Program-made: the position numbers and the translations under genes
In this document: positions 10,706-22,124 of the stretch, piece after piece
How positions within the stretch are numbered: the first letter of the stretch is position 1
Layout: the number at the start of each line of letters is the position of its first letter
Notes under the pieces: generated by a model
What the model was told of the DNA's origin: nothing
The model's input: only the letters and a program-made list of their open reading frames with translations
The model's database searches: none
Source of the DNA: Caulobacteraceae bacterium
GTDB lineage: Bacteria; Pseudomonadota; Alphaproteobacteria; Caulobacterales; Caulobacteraceae
Direction: 5' to 3'
Length of the DNA: 39,861 bases
Assembly: GCA_019746095.1 (NCBI GenBank)
Contig: JAIESL010000068.1
Location: 1 to 39,861 of the forward strand

Positions 10706-11902
10706 TCTTCCCGGCCGCTGCGTCATCGCCGAGGCCGGGGCCAGCTGCAGGCCGCGGGCCTCCATGTCGGCGGTCCAGCGGGCCACGGCCTCGACCGTGA
10801 CCGGATAGCTGAAGCCGGTGCCCAGGGCCTGGCCATTGCCCTTGGCCAGGGCCTCAAGCGCGTTCAGCTGGCCGACGATGGCGGCGGGGGTCTGTTGTTC
10901 ATCAATGATGCGGTTGGCGCTGGCCCGGGCCCAGGCACCGGGCCGGCGGCTCATCGAACCGTCGTCGAGGAAGGCCACGCCGCGCTGGCGCAGGATCGAC
11001 ATGAAGGCGGTCATGCCCGTGTCCGAGGTCGCGAACCGGTCGCCCATATAGTTGGTGACCGCGAAATAGCCCGTCGCCCGTCCCAGCAGCCAGTTCATGC
11101 GCGCCTGGATGTCGGCGGCCTCGGCGGCGGCCAGGAGGGTGTGGGGGCCGGGATCGTTGTCGGGGTAGCCGGTCGGCTCCATCGGCATTTCCAGCATGAC
11201 CTCATGGCCCTGGGCCCGGGCCAGGTCGATCCAGCCCTGCAGGCCCTCGGCATAGGGGACGAAGCTGAGGGTCACCTCCGGCGGCAGGCGTTCGATGGCG
11301 GCGCGGGTGGTCACGGCGTTGAGTCCGAGACCGCCGACGATGAGGGCGACGCGCGGGCGGCCGTTGGAGCGGAACGGGCGGGCATAGGCCTGGGCCGGCA
11401 CGCGGCCGTCGGTGGCAATGGTCGGCAGGGGGCCGTTGGGGCCCGGCTGGCTCAGCCCGGCGATCGGGGCGGCCGGCAGGGGGCTGGCGGCGATGCGGGG
11501 GGCGGTCACCGGCGCGCCGTTGCCGGACACGGTCGCCCCGTTGGGCAGGGTGATGACGGCCTCGCCGCCGAGCGCCGGGTCGACGATGCCGCCTTCGCCC
11601 GCCAGATCCTGCCAGGAGCCGTAGGCACCGACCGAAAAGGCCTCGAGCCCGGTCGGGGCAGGGGCGGCGACGGGGGCTTCGCGCTTCAGTGTGGCCCGGG
11701 CCGAGGGGGCACCGGCCCGGGGGTCGCCCAGCACGGTGATGAACAGGGCCGCGGCCCCGATCAGCAGCAGGCCGGCCCCGGTCACGGCAACCGGCGGCTT
11801 CTTCAGCATACGGCCGACGGGCGCGAAATTCTCGCGCAGTGAACGGCGCACCGGGGGCGATCCGGCGGTGGTGGCGAGGACGGACTGGCGCTTGGCGAAC
11901 AT
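10703..11902 (-). CDS. Divergent polysaccharide deacetylase family protein (YibQ-like)
   Basis: Membrane-anchored periplasmic protein, 399 residues from the chosen ATG. A single membrane segment lies near residues 37-57 (VAVTGAGLLLIGAAALFITV). A Pro/Ala-rich linker follows, then the divergent deacetylase fold (PF04748): RPRVALIVGGLGLN, LPPEVTLSFVPYAEGLQGW, GHEVMLEMPMEP, NYMGDRF, GVAFLDDGS, and a closing ALGTGFSYPVTVEAVARW. Other members often adjoin ctpA and envC, as here, which points to cell-wall remodelling; true deacetylase activity is unproven. An in-frame GTG at 11959 would add 19 residues, and no good ribosome site decides between them. Confidence 0.85.
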   Translation of the reverse strand: MFAKRQSVLATTAGSPPVRRSLRENFAPVGRMLKKPPVAVTGAGLLLIGAAALFITVLGDPRAGAPSARATLKREAPVAAPAPTGLEAFSVGAYGSWQDLAGEGGIVDPALGGEAVITLPNGATVSGNGAPVTAPRIAASPLPAAPIAGLSQPGPNGPLPTIATDGRVPAQAYARPFRSNGRPRVALIVGGLGLNAVTTRAAIERLPPEVTLSFVPYAEGLQGWIDLARAQGHEVMLEMPMEPTGYPDNDPGPHTLLAAAEAADIQARMNWLLGRATGYFAVTNYMGDRFATSDTGMTAFMSILRQRGVAFLDDGSMSRRPGAWARASANRIIDEQQTPAAIVGQLNALEALAKGNGQALGTGFSYPVTVEAVARWTADMEARGLQLAPASAMTQRPGR

Positions 11903-12021
11903 GGGCAGGACTGGACGCTTGATGCGGGGGTCCGCGAAGCGGACTCCTTCAGGCCTCACAGTGGCGAACGTCGGTTAAGAAAGCCTAACGCGCCGTTAGT
12001 CACCGGACCTCTGTTCGCGCG

Positions 12022-13392
<1,371 letters not shown>

Positions 13393-13552
13393 CGGATGTC
13401 TTTCAGCGAACGGGGAGGCGACTTCGGATCGGGGCAGTTAGGGACCGACCGGAGACGAAAACGTGGCCGGTCGGCGATTACCGGATAAAATCAGCGTCAT
13501 GGGCGGATGGGAAGCGGTTTCGCCGGGAAGGAAGTGATCCGTGGCCGGCGGC

Positions 13553-14632
13553 TCACTGTAGCCAGGGTGCCGGGTCGATCGGGCGCTCGTCGCGGCGCAG
13601 TTCGAACGCCGTCTCCCCGTCCGCCCCGGTGCGACCCAGGGTCTGGCCGTCCGCGACCCCGGCCCCGGCCTCGACCGTGACCTCGTCCAGGCCGGAGATC
13701 ACCACCCGCCAGCCGGGCCCGAGGTCGAGAATGACCACCTGGCCCCAGCCGCTCAGCGGCCCGGCGAAGGCCACCCGTCCGGCCGCCGGCGCGCGGATCT
13801 CGGCCCCGTCGGCGCGCCAGCTCCAGCCGCTGGATCCCTGACCGAAGCGGCGCAACGGTGCCCCCTCGACCGGCGAGGTCAGGCGGCTGCGACCGGCGGG
13901 CAGGCGCGCGGCGGCGGGCTCCACCTCGGTCCCGGCCGGGGGCACGGCGGCCCCCAGTGAGCGCAGTCGGGCCTCCAGCACCCGTGTGGCCCGTTCGGCG
14001 CCTTCCGCCTCGGCCCGGAGCACGGCCTCGAGCGCCGTCTTGCGGGCGGTCAGGGCCTCGACCTCGGCGCGTCGATCGCCGCGGGCACTTTCGGTGGTGA
14101 ACAGCTGTTCGCTGTTCAGGGCGCTGAGCCGGCGCACGCGGATCACCTCGGCCTGGCGGTCGGCCAGCCCCCGGGCCCGGGCCTGCAGCGTAGGGGCCAT
14201 GGTCTGCATCAGTATGGCGGCGCGGACCGTGTCGATCGCCCTGTCGGCCGGGACCAGCAGGGGCGGCGGGGGGCGACGGCTCATCATCTGCAAGGCCGAC
14301 AGAAGCCGGCCCTGACGGGCCCGCGCGCGGGACAGCTGCGCCACCAGGGCCGCCTCGCGAAGGCTCAGCTCGCGCAGCCGCGCCCGCTGGCCGGCGATGA
14401 CGGCGTCATCCTGGCCCACGGCGGTGCGCAGTTCGGTGAGCTGCTGCTCCAGCCCGGCGATCTCCCGTGTGGCCTCGGTGGCTTCCTGACGCAGGCGCAG
14501 GGCCCGGGCGCGTTCGTCGCGGAACTCGGCCTGCAGCCGCGTGACCTCACCGGCGGGGGGTGTCTGACGCGCAATCGCGGCCACGGGCAGGGCGATCAGG
14601 CTCAGGCAGAGGGTCAGGACCAGCGGGCGCAT
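13553..14632 (-). CDS. EnvC-like murein hydrolase activator (degenerate LytM/M23)
   Basis: Secreted 359-residue protein: signal peptide (1-21), a long coiled coil rich in Arg, Ala and Glu (about 27-215), a proline-rich joint, and a C-terminal LytM/M23 fold (about 250-359) beginning SPVEGAPLRRFGQ and ending FELRRDERPIDPAPWL. The M23 zinc ligands are missing: the first His/Asp site reads SSGWSWRADGAEI, and the HxH site is gone. Like EnvC of Escherichia coli it should therefore activate amidases rather than cut peptidoglycan itself. The start ATG overlaps the rlmH stop by one base (TGATG), which suggests coupled translation. Confidence 0.9.
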   Translation of the reverse strand: MRPLVLTLCLSLIALPVAAIARQTPPAGEVTRLQAEFRDERARALRLRQEATEATREIAGLEQQLTELRTAVGQDDAVIAGQRARLRELSLREAALVAQLSRARARQGRLLSALQMMSRRPPPPLLVPADRAIDTVRAAILMQTMAPTLQARARGLADRQAEVIRVRRLSALNSEQLFTTESARGDRRAEVEALTARKTALEAVLRAEAEGAERATRVLEARLRSLGAAVPPAGTEVEPAAARLPAGRSRLTSPVEGAPLRRFGQGSSGWSWRADGAEIRAPAAGRVAFAGPLSGWGQVVILDLGPGWRVVISGLDEVTVEAGAGVADGQTLGRTGADGETAFELRRDERPIDPAPWLQ

Positions 14633-15096
14633 CAGTCGCGATGATAGGGTGATCCGGCCAGGATGGTCACGGCGCGATACAGCTGTTCCGCCAGCATGGC
14701 CCGCGCCAGGGCGTGCGGCCAGGTCTGGGGCCCGAAGGCGAGGGTCGATCCGGCGGCCGCGCGCACGCTCTCGTCCAGCCCGTCCGCCCCGCCGATGGCG
14801 AAGACCAGCCGGCGCTCGCCGCGGTCCCGCAGCAGGGCGATATGGTCGGCAAAGGCACGGCTGGAAAAGGTCTTGCCGCGTTCGTCGCAGGCGATCAGAT
14901 GTGCGCCCTCGGCGGCCTTGAGGATCAGTTCGGCCTCGGGAGCCTTGCCGGGCCTGCGTGGCTCCAGATCGACCAGTTCCAGCGGACCGAGACCCAGGGC
15001 CCGACCGGCCAGGGTGGCGCGTTCGGCATAGTCAGCCGCCAGGGTTGCCTCGGGGCCCCGCCCCGGCTTGCCGATGGCGATGACGGCCAGCCTCAT
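14632..15096 (-). CDS. rlmH: 23S rRNA (pseudouridine1915-N3)-methyltransferase
   Basis: SPOUT-class methyltransferase, 154 residues, that methylates pseudouridine 1915 in helix 69 of 23S rRNA. Seen: N-terminal MRLAVIAIGK, the LIACDERGKTFSSRAFADH segment, FAIGGADGLDESVRAAA forming the SAM knot, and the family-typical C-terminus LAEQLYRAVTILAGSPYHRD. Full length. It follows rsfS at 24 bases and overlaps the envC-like start, consistent with one transcript for late ribosome maturation and envelope genes. Confidence 0.96.
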   Translation of the reverse strand: MRLAVIAIGKPGRGPEATLAADYAERATLAGRALGLGPLELVDLEPRRPGKAPEAELILKAAEGAHLIACDERGKTFSSRAFADHIALLRDRGERRLVFAIGGADGLDESVRAAAGSTLAFGPQTWPHALARAMLAEQLYRAVTILAGSPYHRD

Positions 15097-15120
15097 CGTG
15101 CCAGGTTCGCCGGTACGGGA

Positions 15121-15522
15121 TCAGGCGCGCGCGTCGATGCGGTGGCCGCTCTCGACCGACCAGATCTTCTCGATGTTGTAGAAGGCGCGGACCTCGGGGC
15201 GGAACAGGTGGACGATGACGTCCCCTGCATCCAGCAGCACCCAGTCGCAGTGCGGCAGGCCCGAAACCTTGACCTTGCCCAGGCCCTGTTCCTTGAGCGC
15301 GCGCTGGAGGTGGTCGGCCAGGGCGCCGACGTGACGATGCGACCGCCCGGAGGCGATGATCATGGTGTCGGCCATCGGGCTTTTGCCCTTCAGGTCGATG
15401 AGGACGATGTCCTGGGCCTTGTCGTCGTCGAGACGCGACAGGATGACCGTTTCCAGAGCGGTTGAGCCGACGGGAAGGGGAGCCTGCGGACCGTCGGAGC
15501 GGATGGTGTCGAATTCGTCCAT
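15121..15522 (-). CDS. rsfS: Ribosomal silencing factor RsfS
   Basis: Protein of 133 residues that binds L14 on the 50S subunit and blocks subunit joining during starvation. The family core is seen in order: DDDKAQDIVLIDLKGKSPMAD, TMIIASGRSHRHVGALADHL, CDWVLLDAGDVIVHLFRPEVR, FYNIEKIW. The first ~22 residues are a variable lead. It lies between nadD and rlmH, its usual neighbours in many bacteria. The 91 bases to nadD hold no further gene. Confidence 0.95.
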   Translation of the reverse strand: MDEFDTIRSDGPQAPLPVGSTALETVILSRLDDDKAQDIVLIDLKGKSPMADTMIIASGRSHRHVGALADHLQRALKEQGLGKVKVSGLPHCDWVLLDAGDVIVHLFRPEVRAFYNIEKIWSVESGHRIDARA

Positions 15523-15613
15523 CTCATGCGCCGTGTGGGCGGCGTCTTGCGCATCGTGCGCGGGCGAGGGGGTCAGCGGAAGGCTCCGGGGAGATTACTA
15601 AAGCGGCAGCCTA

Positions 15614-16291
15614 TCACAAAGGCGCGGCGGCGTCACGCGCGGCCCGCAGCGCGGTCGAGGTGCGGGGATTCAGCGGTGCCCGCAGCCAGGTCCAGGCCGG
15701 TGCCGCCATGTCCGGCAGCAGCCGACCCTCGCGCGACGAAATGCGGTGGCCGGCGAAGCGACGGGCCGCCGGTGCCGCGCGGCCTTCCAGCAGTGACCCC
15801 GGCCGGGCGACCACGGCCATGGGCATCATCCGCATGATGTCGGTCCAGCCGCGCCAGCGATGAAAGCTGGCCAGGTTGTCCGACCCCATCAGCCAGACGA
15901 AGCGCACCCCGGGATGGCGCGCGGTCAGGGCGCGCAGGGTGTCGATCGTCCACTGCGTGCCGGCGCGGGTTTCGAAGTCCGAAACGATCATCGACGGCCC
16001 CGAGGCGGCCAGGGCGGCTGCCGCGCGTGCCGAGGCCATCCGCTCGGCCAGGGGCGCGCTGTCACGGGCGTCCTTCAGCGGGTTCTGGGGGGATACCAGC
16101 CAGACGACGCGATCCAGCCCCAGCCGTCGCATCGCCGTCTCGGCCACATGGGCATGACCGTCATGGGCGGGATTGAACGAGCCGCCGAACAGGCCGACCG
16201 CCATGCCGGGCGACAGGTCCAGCCCGTCACGCAGGGTGCCGGGTCGGGGCCCGAAGGCTATGGGCGCGGGGCCGGCGTGGAAGAAAGACAA
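15614..16291 (-). CDS. nadD: Nicotinate-nucleotide adenylyltransferase
   Basis: Makes nicotinate adenine dinucleotide from nicotinate mononucleotide and ATP in NAD synthesis. The nucleotidyltransferase signature GLFGGSFNPAHDGH lies near residues 33-46, followed by VVWLVSPQNPLK, and VWLMGSDNLASFHRWRGW (adenylyl binding), with SSREGRLLPDM at the ISSTxIR position. The start is uncertain: the longest form begins at TTG 16291 with a 29-residue lead, while an ATG at 16204 (MAVGLFGGSF) would give about 196 residues. The C-terminus APLNPRTSTALRAARDA departs from the norm. Located between proA and rsfS. Confidence 0.93.
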   Translation of the reverse strand: MSFFHAGPAPIAFGPRPGTLRDGLDLSPGMAVGLFGGSFNPAHDGHAHVAETAMRRLGLDRVVWLVSPQNPLKDARDSAPLAERMASARAAAALAASGPSMIVSDFETRAGTQWTIDTLRALTARHPGVRFVWLMGSDNLASFHRWRGWTDIMRMMPMAVVARPGSLLEGRAAPAARRFAGHRISSREGRLLPDMAAPAWTWLRAPLNPRTSTALRAARDAAAPL

Positions 16292-16369
16292 GGCGGCAGG
16301 GCTCGCGCGGACTTATGCTCACAAGGGAGCTAACACGCGGCCTGTCCGGTGTCGCCTGTGATCGGACGT

Positions 16370-17668
16370 TTAAGCCCGGATCTGGCCCTTGCCCCGGATC
16401 ACATATTTGAAACTGGTCAGCTGCTCCGCCCCGACCGGGCCGCGGGCGTGCAGGCGGTCGGTGGAGATTCCGATCTCGCCGCCGAAGCCGAACTCGCCGC
16501 CGTCGGCGAACTGGGTCGAGGCATTGGCCAGGACGATGCCGGCGTCCACTTCGGCCAGGAACCGGTCCTCGGCGTCGGGGTCTGCGGCCACGATCGCCTC
16601 GGTGTGCCCCGAGCCGTAGCGGGCGATATGCGCGAGCGCCGCGTCCATCCCCTCGACCACCCGCACCGCGAGGATCGGCTGCAGGTATTCGGTCGACCAG
16701 TCGGTTTCGGTGGCGGGGACCGCGGCTGGAATCAGGGCCAGGGAGGCGGCGTCTCCACGCAGCTCGCAGCCCGCGGCGCTCAGGTCGGCGGCGATCAGCG
16801 GCAACAGGGTGGTTGCCGCCGCCCGGTCGATCAGCAGGGTCTCGGCCGCGCCGCACACCGACACCCGTCGCATCTTGGCGTTCAGCACCACCGCCCGCGC
16901 CATGGCCGGATCGGCGCTGGCGTGGACATAGACGTGGTTCACCCCCTCCAGATGGCCCAGCACCGCCACCCGGGCCTCGCGCCGGACGCGCTCGACCAGC
17001 GAGCGCCCGCCGCGCGGGACCAGCAGGTCGATCGTGCCGTCCAGACCCGACAACATATGACCGACGACGGCGCGGTCGCGGTTGGTGACCATCTGCACCG
17101 TGTCGGCGCCCAGGCCGGCCGCTTCGAGGCCTTCCACAAGGGCGGCGTGGATGGCCAGGTTCGAGCGCAGACATTCCGACCCGCCGCGCAGGATCACGGC
17201 ATTGCCGGCGCGCACTGACAGGGCTGCCGCATCGGCGGTGACATTGGGGCGGCTCTCATAGACGATGGCCAGTACCCCGATCGGGGTACGCACGCGGGCG
17301 ATGTCCAGCCCGTTGGCGGGGGTCCAGCGGGCTGTCTCCACCCCGACCGGATCGGCGATGGCGGCGATGGCGTCCAGCGCCGCCGCAACGCCCTCCAGCC
17401 GGACCGGATCCAGGGTGAGCCGGTCCATCTGGGCGGCGGCCATGCCGGTCGCCCCGGCGTCCTCGAGATCGGCGGCGTTGGCCGCGAGCACCCGGTCAAA
17501 CTGCGCCCGCAGGGCCCGGGCCATGCCTTCGATGGCGCGGGTGCGGGTCTCGCCCCCGGCCGCCGCAAGGGCGCAGGCGGCGGAGCGGGCGCGGCGTCCC
17601 ATGGCCAGCATGTCCCCTTCGAGGGGGTCGGCAGGGGTTGAGGGTGAGGCGTCGCCGGGCAGACTCAT
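16370..17668 (-). CDS. proA: Gamma-glutamyl phosphate reductase
   Basis: Second step of proline synthesis: NADPH reduction of gamma-glutamyl phosphate to glutamate semialdehyde. The 432-residue aldehyde-dehydrogenase fold shows RTPIGVLAIVYESRPNVTADAA, AVILRGGSE, LVPRGGRSLVE, the catalytic-cysteine region RRVSVCGAAETLL, and IHARGPVGAEQLTSFKYV at the C-terminus (here LHARGPVGAEQLTSFKYVI). Full length. It follows proB by 39 bases on the same strand. Most family members have the motif unchanged, so function is secure. Confidence 0.97.
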   Translation of the reverse strand: MSLPGDASPSTPADPLEGDMLAMGRRARSAACALAAAGGETRTRAIEGMARALRAQFDRVLAANAADLEDAGATGMAAAQMDRLTLDPVRLEGVAAALDAIAAIADPVGVETARWTPANGLDIARVRTPIGVLAIVYESRPNVTADAAALSVRAGNAVILRGGSECLRSNLAIHAALVEGLEAAGLGADTVQMVTNRDRAVVGHMLSGLDGTIDLLVPRGGRSLVERVRREARVAVLGHLEGVNHVYVHASADPAMARAVVLNAKMRRVSVCGAAETLLIDRAAATTLLPLIAADLSAAGCELRGDAASLALIPAAVPATETDWSTEYLQPILAVRVVEGMDAALAHIARYGSGHTEAIVAADPDAEDRFLAEVDAGIVLANASTQFADGGEFGFGGEIGISTDRLHARGPVGAEQLTSFKYVIRGKGQIRA

Positions 17669-17707
17669 CCGCTCAGGGTCGCATCGTCAGTGCCGCTGTC
17701 AAAGGCT

Positions 17708-18849
17708 TCACGCCCGCCTCAGCGCCAGATCGTCAGCATGAACCACCACCGGCCCGCCCTCATAACCCAGCGCAGCGGCCAGGTCGGCGGAGCGAACGCC
17801 TGTGATTTTCGACAGGTCGCCGGCATCGTAGCGGACCAGGCCGCGGGCGATCTCGGCTCCGCCGGGATCGAGGATGGCGACCGGATCGCCCTTGCCGAAG
17901 GCCCCGGTGGCGGACACCAGGCCGACAGCCAGCAGAGACTTCCCCTCCAGCAGGGCGTCGGCGCAGCCGGCATCCACGACCAATTCTCCGCGCGGGGCCA
18001 GCGACCCGCCGATCCACTGCTTGTAAGCGGCCTGAACCGTCGTGGCGGGCTCGATCAGTGTACTGCGCGTCCCGGTGCCGAAGGTGACGCCCGTCTCCAT
18101 CGACCGCCCGGCGGCGATCAGGGTTGCGCAGCCGGCGTCTGCGGCGATGCGGGCGGCCATAAGCTTGGTGGTCATGCCGCCGGTTCCCATGCCCGCCCCG
18201 GCATTGGGTCCGGTTGCCATGGCCTCGATCGCGGGCGTCAGGGCCCCGACATGGGGGATATGGACCGCCCCGGGGTGCGTCCGGGGGTCGGCCGAATAGA
18301 GGCCGTCGACATCTGACAGCAGGATCAGCAGGTCCGCGCCGATCATCTGTGCCACCCGCGCCGCCAGCCGGTCGTTGTCGCCGTAGCGGATTTCGTCGGT
18401 CGCGACGGTGTCATTCTCATTGATTACCGGCACCACCCCGAGGTCGAGCAGGGCACTGACGGTGGCGCGCGCGTTCAGCCACCGTCGCCGCGTCTCGGTG
18501 TCATCGCGGGTCAGCAGGATCTGGGCCGTGATCCGGTCGTGCGGTGCAAAGGCCGAGGCCCAGGCCGCCATCAGCAGGGACTGTCCGACCGCGGCCGAGG
18601 CCTGTTTGCCTTCCAGCCCGACGCCGCGGGTGCCGAGCCGCCGCGCACCGAGGGCGACGGCCCCGGAGGACACGACCAGTACCTGCCTGCCTTCGCGCAT
18701 CCAGTCGGCCACATGCCCGGTCAGGCCCTCCAGCCGCGTCCGGTCGACCGCCCCGGTCCCGCTGTCGACCAGAAGCGATGAGCCGACCTTGAGGACGATG
18801 CGGCGGGCACCGGCGATCGCCGCGGCGGATCGGGACCCGTCGTCGGCCA

Positions 18850-18850
<1 letters not shown>
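17708..18850 (-). CDS. proB: Glutamate 5-kinase
   Basis: First step of proline synthesis: ATP-dependent phosphorylation of glutamate. The amino-acid kinase domain spans about residues 13-265 ([71 protein letters not shown]). A C-terminal PUA domain follows from about residue 285 ([21 protein letters not shown]). The proB start overlaps the obgE stop by one base (TGATG), suggesting coupled translation. Proline feedback is usual for the family. Confidence 0.97.
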
Positions 18851-19971
<1,121 letters not shown>

Positions 19972-20091
19972 CTATAGGCGAAGAGCGCGGCGATTTACAG
20001 GCGCGGCCGCATTCCGCGTGTGCGGACCGCTTAAGCTTATCGAAAGCCGGGCCGGATAGCGGTGGTGTCCGGATTTCGACAGGGGATCAGA

Positions 20092-20841
20092 ATGATCTCT
20101 GCCATCAGCGCCGCGAATGCGGCCCCGACCTTGATCAACCTGTCGCGGCCCGCGGCCGGCGCGCGGCGCGACGACGCCCCGAAAAACGCGGCCTCCTTCT
20201 CGTTCGGCGATCCGCGTGAGGCCGCCCAGGCCATGCGCAAGGAGATGGCGTCGCGCCGCATGAATGCCGTCAAGGAGCGGATGGGGACCCTGAGCCTGAT
20301 GATCAAGGCCGATCCCCGCTCGGCGCTGAAACTGGCCGCCGAACTGGCGAAGGAACTGAAGGCAGCGGTCAAGGACTACCAGGACGCCGGGGGGCGCAAC
20401 GCCTCGGCGAGCGACCTGGCCCTGATCCGCAGCCAGATCTCCAGGGCCCGCGAGGCCCGGTCGGCCGTCACGCCCGCGCCGGATGCCCCGGCCACGCCTG
20501 ATCCCGCGGTGGATCAGGGGGATGGAGGCTCCGTCAATGCAGACGCAGAGGCCCGGCGCGCGCAACAGGCCTATGCGGCGGCTTCAAGCGCGGCCTTCCA
20601 GGAGCGGTCCATCGAGCGACTGACGGCGCTGGAGGCGGTCGCGGTTGCCGACAACGGCTTCTTTGATCTGGTCAAGGGACTGGCCAAGGCCCTGCGCAAG
20701 GCGCGCGAGGATATCCGTCACGAATCCCATTCCGCCCTGCGTCCACCGAGCGAGGACGACTGGAAGGAGGCCGACGCAGCGCAGGTCGAACTGGAACGCC
20801 AGATCAACACTGCGCCCGCCGGTCTATCCGTCCGGGTCTGA
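20092..20841 (+). CDS. Conserved-looking helical protein of unknown function
   Basis: I do not recognise this 249-residue protein. The start at 20092 is preceded by AGGGG at good distance. Residues 1-45 are Ala/Ser-rich and lack a signal peptide. Residues ~40-120 read as strongly helical with alternating charge (DPREAAQAMRKEMASRRM, then SALKLAAELAKELKAAVKDY). A Pro/Ala linker follows (~125-150), then a second helical block (~160-245) rich in Ala, Glu, Lys and Arg. No membrane segment or cysteine is seen. It stands alone between obgE and ald, both transcribed away or toward it. The pattern would suit a cytoplasmic coiled-coil or structural protein; no function is claimed. Confidence 0.75.
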   Translation: MISAISAANAAPTLINLSRPAAGARRDDAPKNAASFSFGDPREAAQAMRKEMASRRMNAVKERMGTLSLMIKADPRSALKLAAELAKELKAAVKDYQDAGGRNASASDLALIRSQISRAREARSAVTPAPDAPATPDPAVDQGDGGSVNADAEARRAQQAYAAASSAAFQERSIERLTALEAVAVADNGFFDLVKGLAKALRKAREDIRHESHSALRPPSEDDWKEADAAQVELERQINTAPAGLSVRV

Positions 20842-20862
20842 AACCGGACCCGCGGAAGGGCC

Positions 20863-21981
20863 TCAGCCCTTGGCCCACACCCCGAACGGATCGCTCCAGG
20901 GCATGTCGAGGGCCGCGGCCACTGCCGGATAGGTGATCTCGCCCTTGAGCACATTCAGGCCCCGGGCCAGGTGCGGGTCCTTCTTCAGCGCTTCCAGACC
21001 GTGATTGGCCAGGGCCAGGCCGAAGGGCAGGGTGGCGTTGTTCAGGGCTTCCGACGAGGTGCGCGGGGCGGCACCGGGCATGTTGGCGACGCAGTAGTGG
21101 ACCACATTGTCGATGACATAGGTCGGGTCTTCGTGGGTCGTGGCGTGGCTGGTCTCGAAACAGCCGCCCTGGTCGATGGCGACATCGACCAGCACCGAAC
21201 CGGGCTTCATCTGCTTGAGGTGTTCGCGCTTGATCAGCTTGGGAGCCTCGGCGCCCGGGACCAGAACGGCGCCGATGATGACGTCGGCCTTGACCATCTC
21301 CTCCTCGATCGCACCGATCGAGGAATAGCGGGTGATGACGCGGCCGTTGGTGACCTCGTCGATATAGGCCATGCGCGGGATGGAGCGTTCGAGGACGACG
21401 ACTTCAGCGCCGAGGCCCATGGCCATGCGGGCCGAGTTCAGGCCGACGACGCCGCCGCCCAGCACCAGCACGCGGGCCGGGGCCACGCCCGGGACGCCGC
21501 AGAACAGCAGGCCCATGCCGCCGTTGTGCTTGAGCAGGGTCTCCGCGGCCGAGAAGACGGCGATCCGGCCGGCGACTTCCGACATCGGGGCCAGCAGCGG
21601 CAGGCCGCCCTGTGCGTTCGTCACCGTCTCATAGGCGATGGCGGCGCATTTCGAGGCGATCAGGCCCCTGGTCTGCTCGGGATCGGGTGCCAGGTGCAGA
21701 TAGGTGAACAGGATCTGGTCCTCGCGGAGCATTTCCCACTCGACCTTCTGCGGCTCCTTCACCTTCACGATCATGTCGTTGTCGGCGAAGACGGTCTTCG
21801 CATCGGCGACGATCTTGGCCCCGGCCTTCTTGTAGTCGGCGTCGGTGAACCCTGCGCCGAGACCGGCACCGGTCTCGATCGAGACGGTGTGGCCGTGGGC
21901 GACGTATTCGCGCACCGCCGTCGGCGTCAGGCCGATGCGGTGTTCGTTCTTCTTGATTTCCTTCGGGACGCCGACGCGCAT
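20863..21981 (-). CDS. ald: Alanine dehydrogenase
   Basis: NAD-dependent interconversion of L-alanine with pyruvate and ammonia; 372 residues, full length. The N-terminus MRVGVPKEIKKNEHRIGLTP, the substrate-site lysine in VKVKEPQ (about 74), the catalytic His in TYLHLAPD (about 96), and the NAD-binding VLVLGGGVVGLNSARMAMGLGA are all present. AGGAAA precedes the ATG. It is divergent from an Lrp/AsnC regulator, an arrangement known to reflect alanine-responsive control of ald. The two palindromes in the gap support this. Confidence 0.97.
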   Translation of the reverse strand: MRVGVPKEIKKNEHRIGLTPTAVREYVAHGHTVSIETGAGLGAGFTDADYKKAGAKIVADAKTVFADNDMIVKVKEPQKVEWEMLREDQILFTYLHLAPDPEQTRGLIASKCAAIAYETVTNAQGGLPLLAPMSEVAGRIAVFSAAETLLKHNGGMGLLFCGVPGVAPARVLVLGGGVVGLNSARMAMGLGAEVVVLERSIPRMAYIDEVTNGRVITRYSSIGAIEEEMVKADVIIGAVLVPGAEAPKLIKREHLKQMKPGSVLVDVAIDQGGCFETSHATTHEDPTYVIDNVVHYCVANMPGAAPRTSSEALNNATLPFGLALANHGLEALKKDPHLARGLNVLKGEITYPAVAAALDMPWSDPFGVWAKG

Positions 21982-22047
21982 GGGGGTTTCCTCTTCAGAC
22001 GGGACGGGCCGATCTGCGGCGGCTCCGTTTCAGACGGCAATCTAGCG

Positions 22048-22111
22048 GCGGTTTGACCGCAGGTTCCTGTTCTTTTCGTCGTATGATCGATGTAAACTCG
22101 CAGACTCTGCG
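22048..22111. promoter_or_regulatory. Two 13-bp palindromes in the ald/lrp divergent gap (candidate operators)
   Basis: GCGGT-TTG-ACCGC (22048-22060) and CGCAGA-C-TCTGCG (22099-22111) are perfect inverted repeats. Their centres are 51 bases apart, close to five helical turns. The second lies between a TATGAT sequence and the TTG start of the regulator, which fits autoregulation. The first lies about 70 bases upstream of the ald start. Lrp-family proteins bind phased palindromic sites as octamers, so these are plausible but unproven sites. Confidence 0.45.
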
Positions 22112-22124
22112 AAGGATTCCGTTC

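Noticed and set aside
11974..11989. Possible CtrA box (TTAA then TAAC) between ctpA and the deacetylase gene
   Set aside because: The second half lacks TTAA at the required seven-base spacing.
22053..22087. TTGACC and TATGAT as a promoter for the Lrp gene
   Set aside because: The spacer is 23 bases, too long for a normal promoter; TATGAT alone remains a possible -10.
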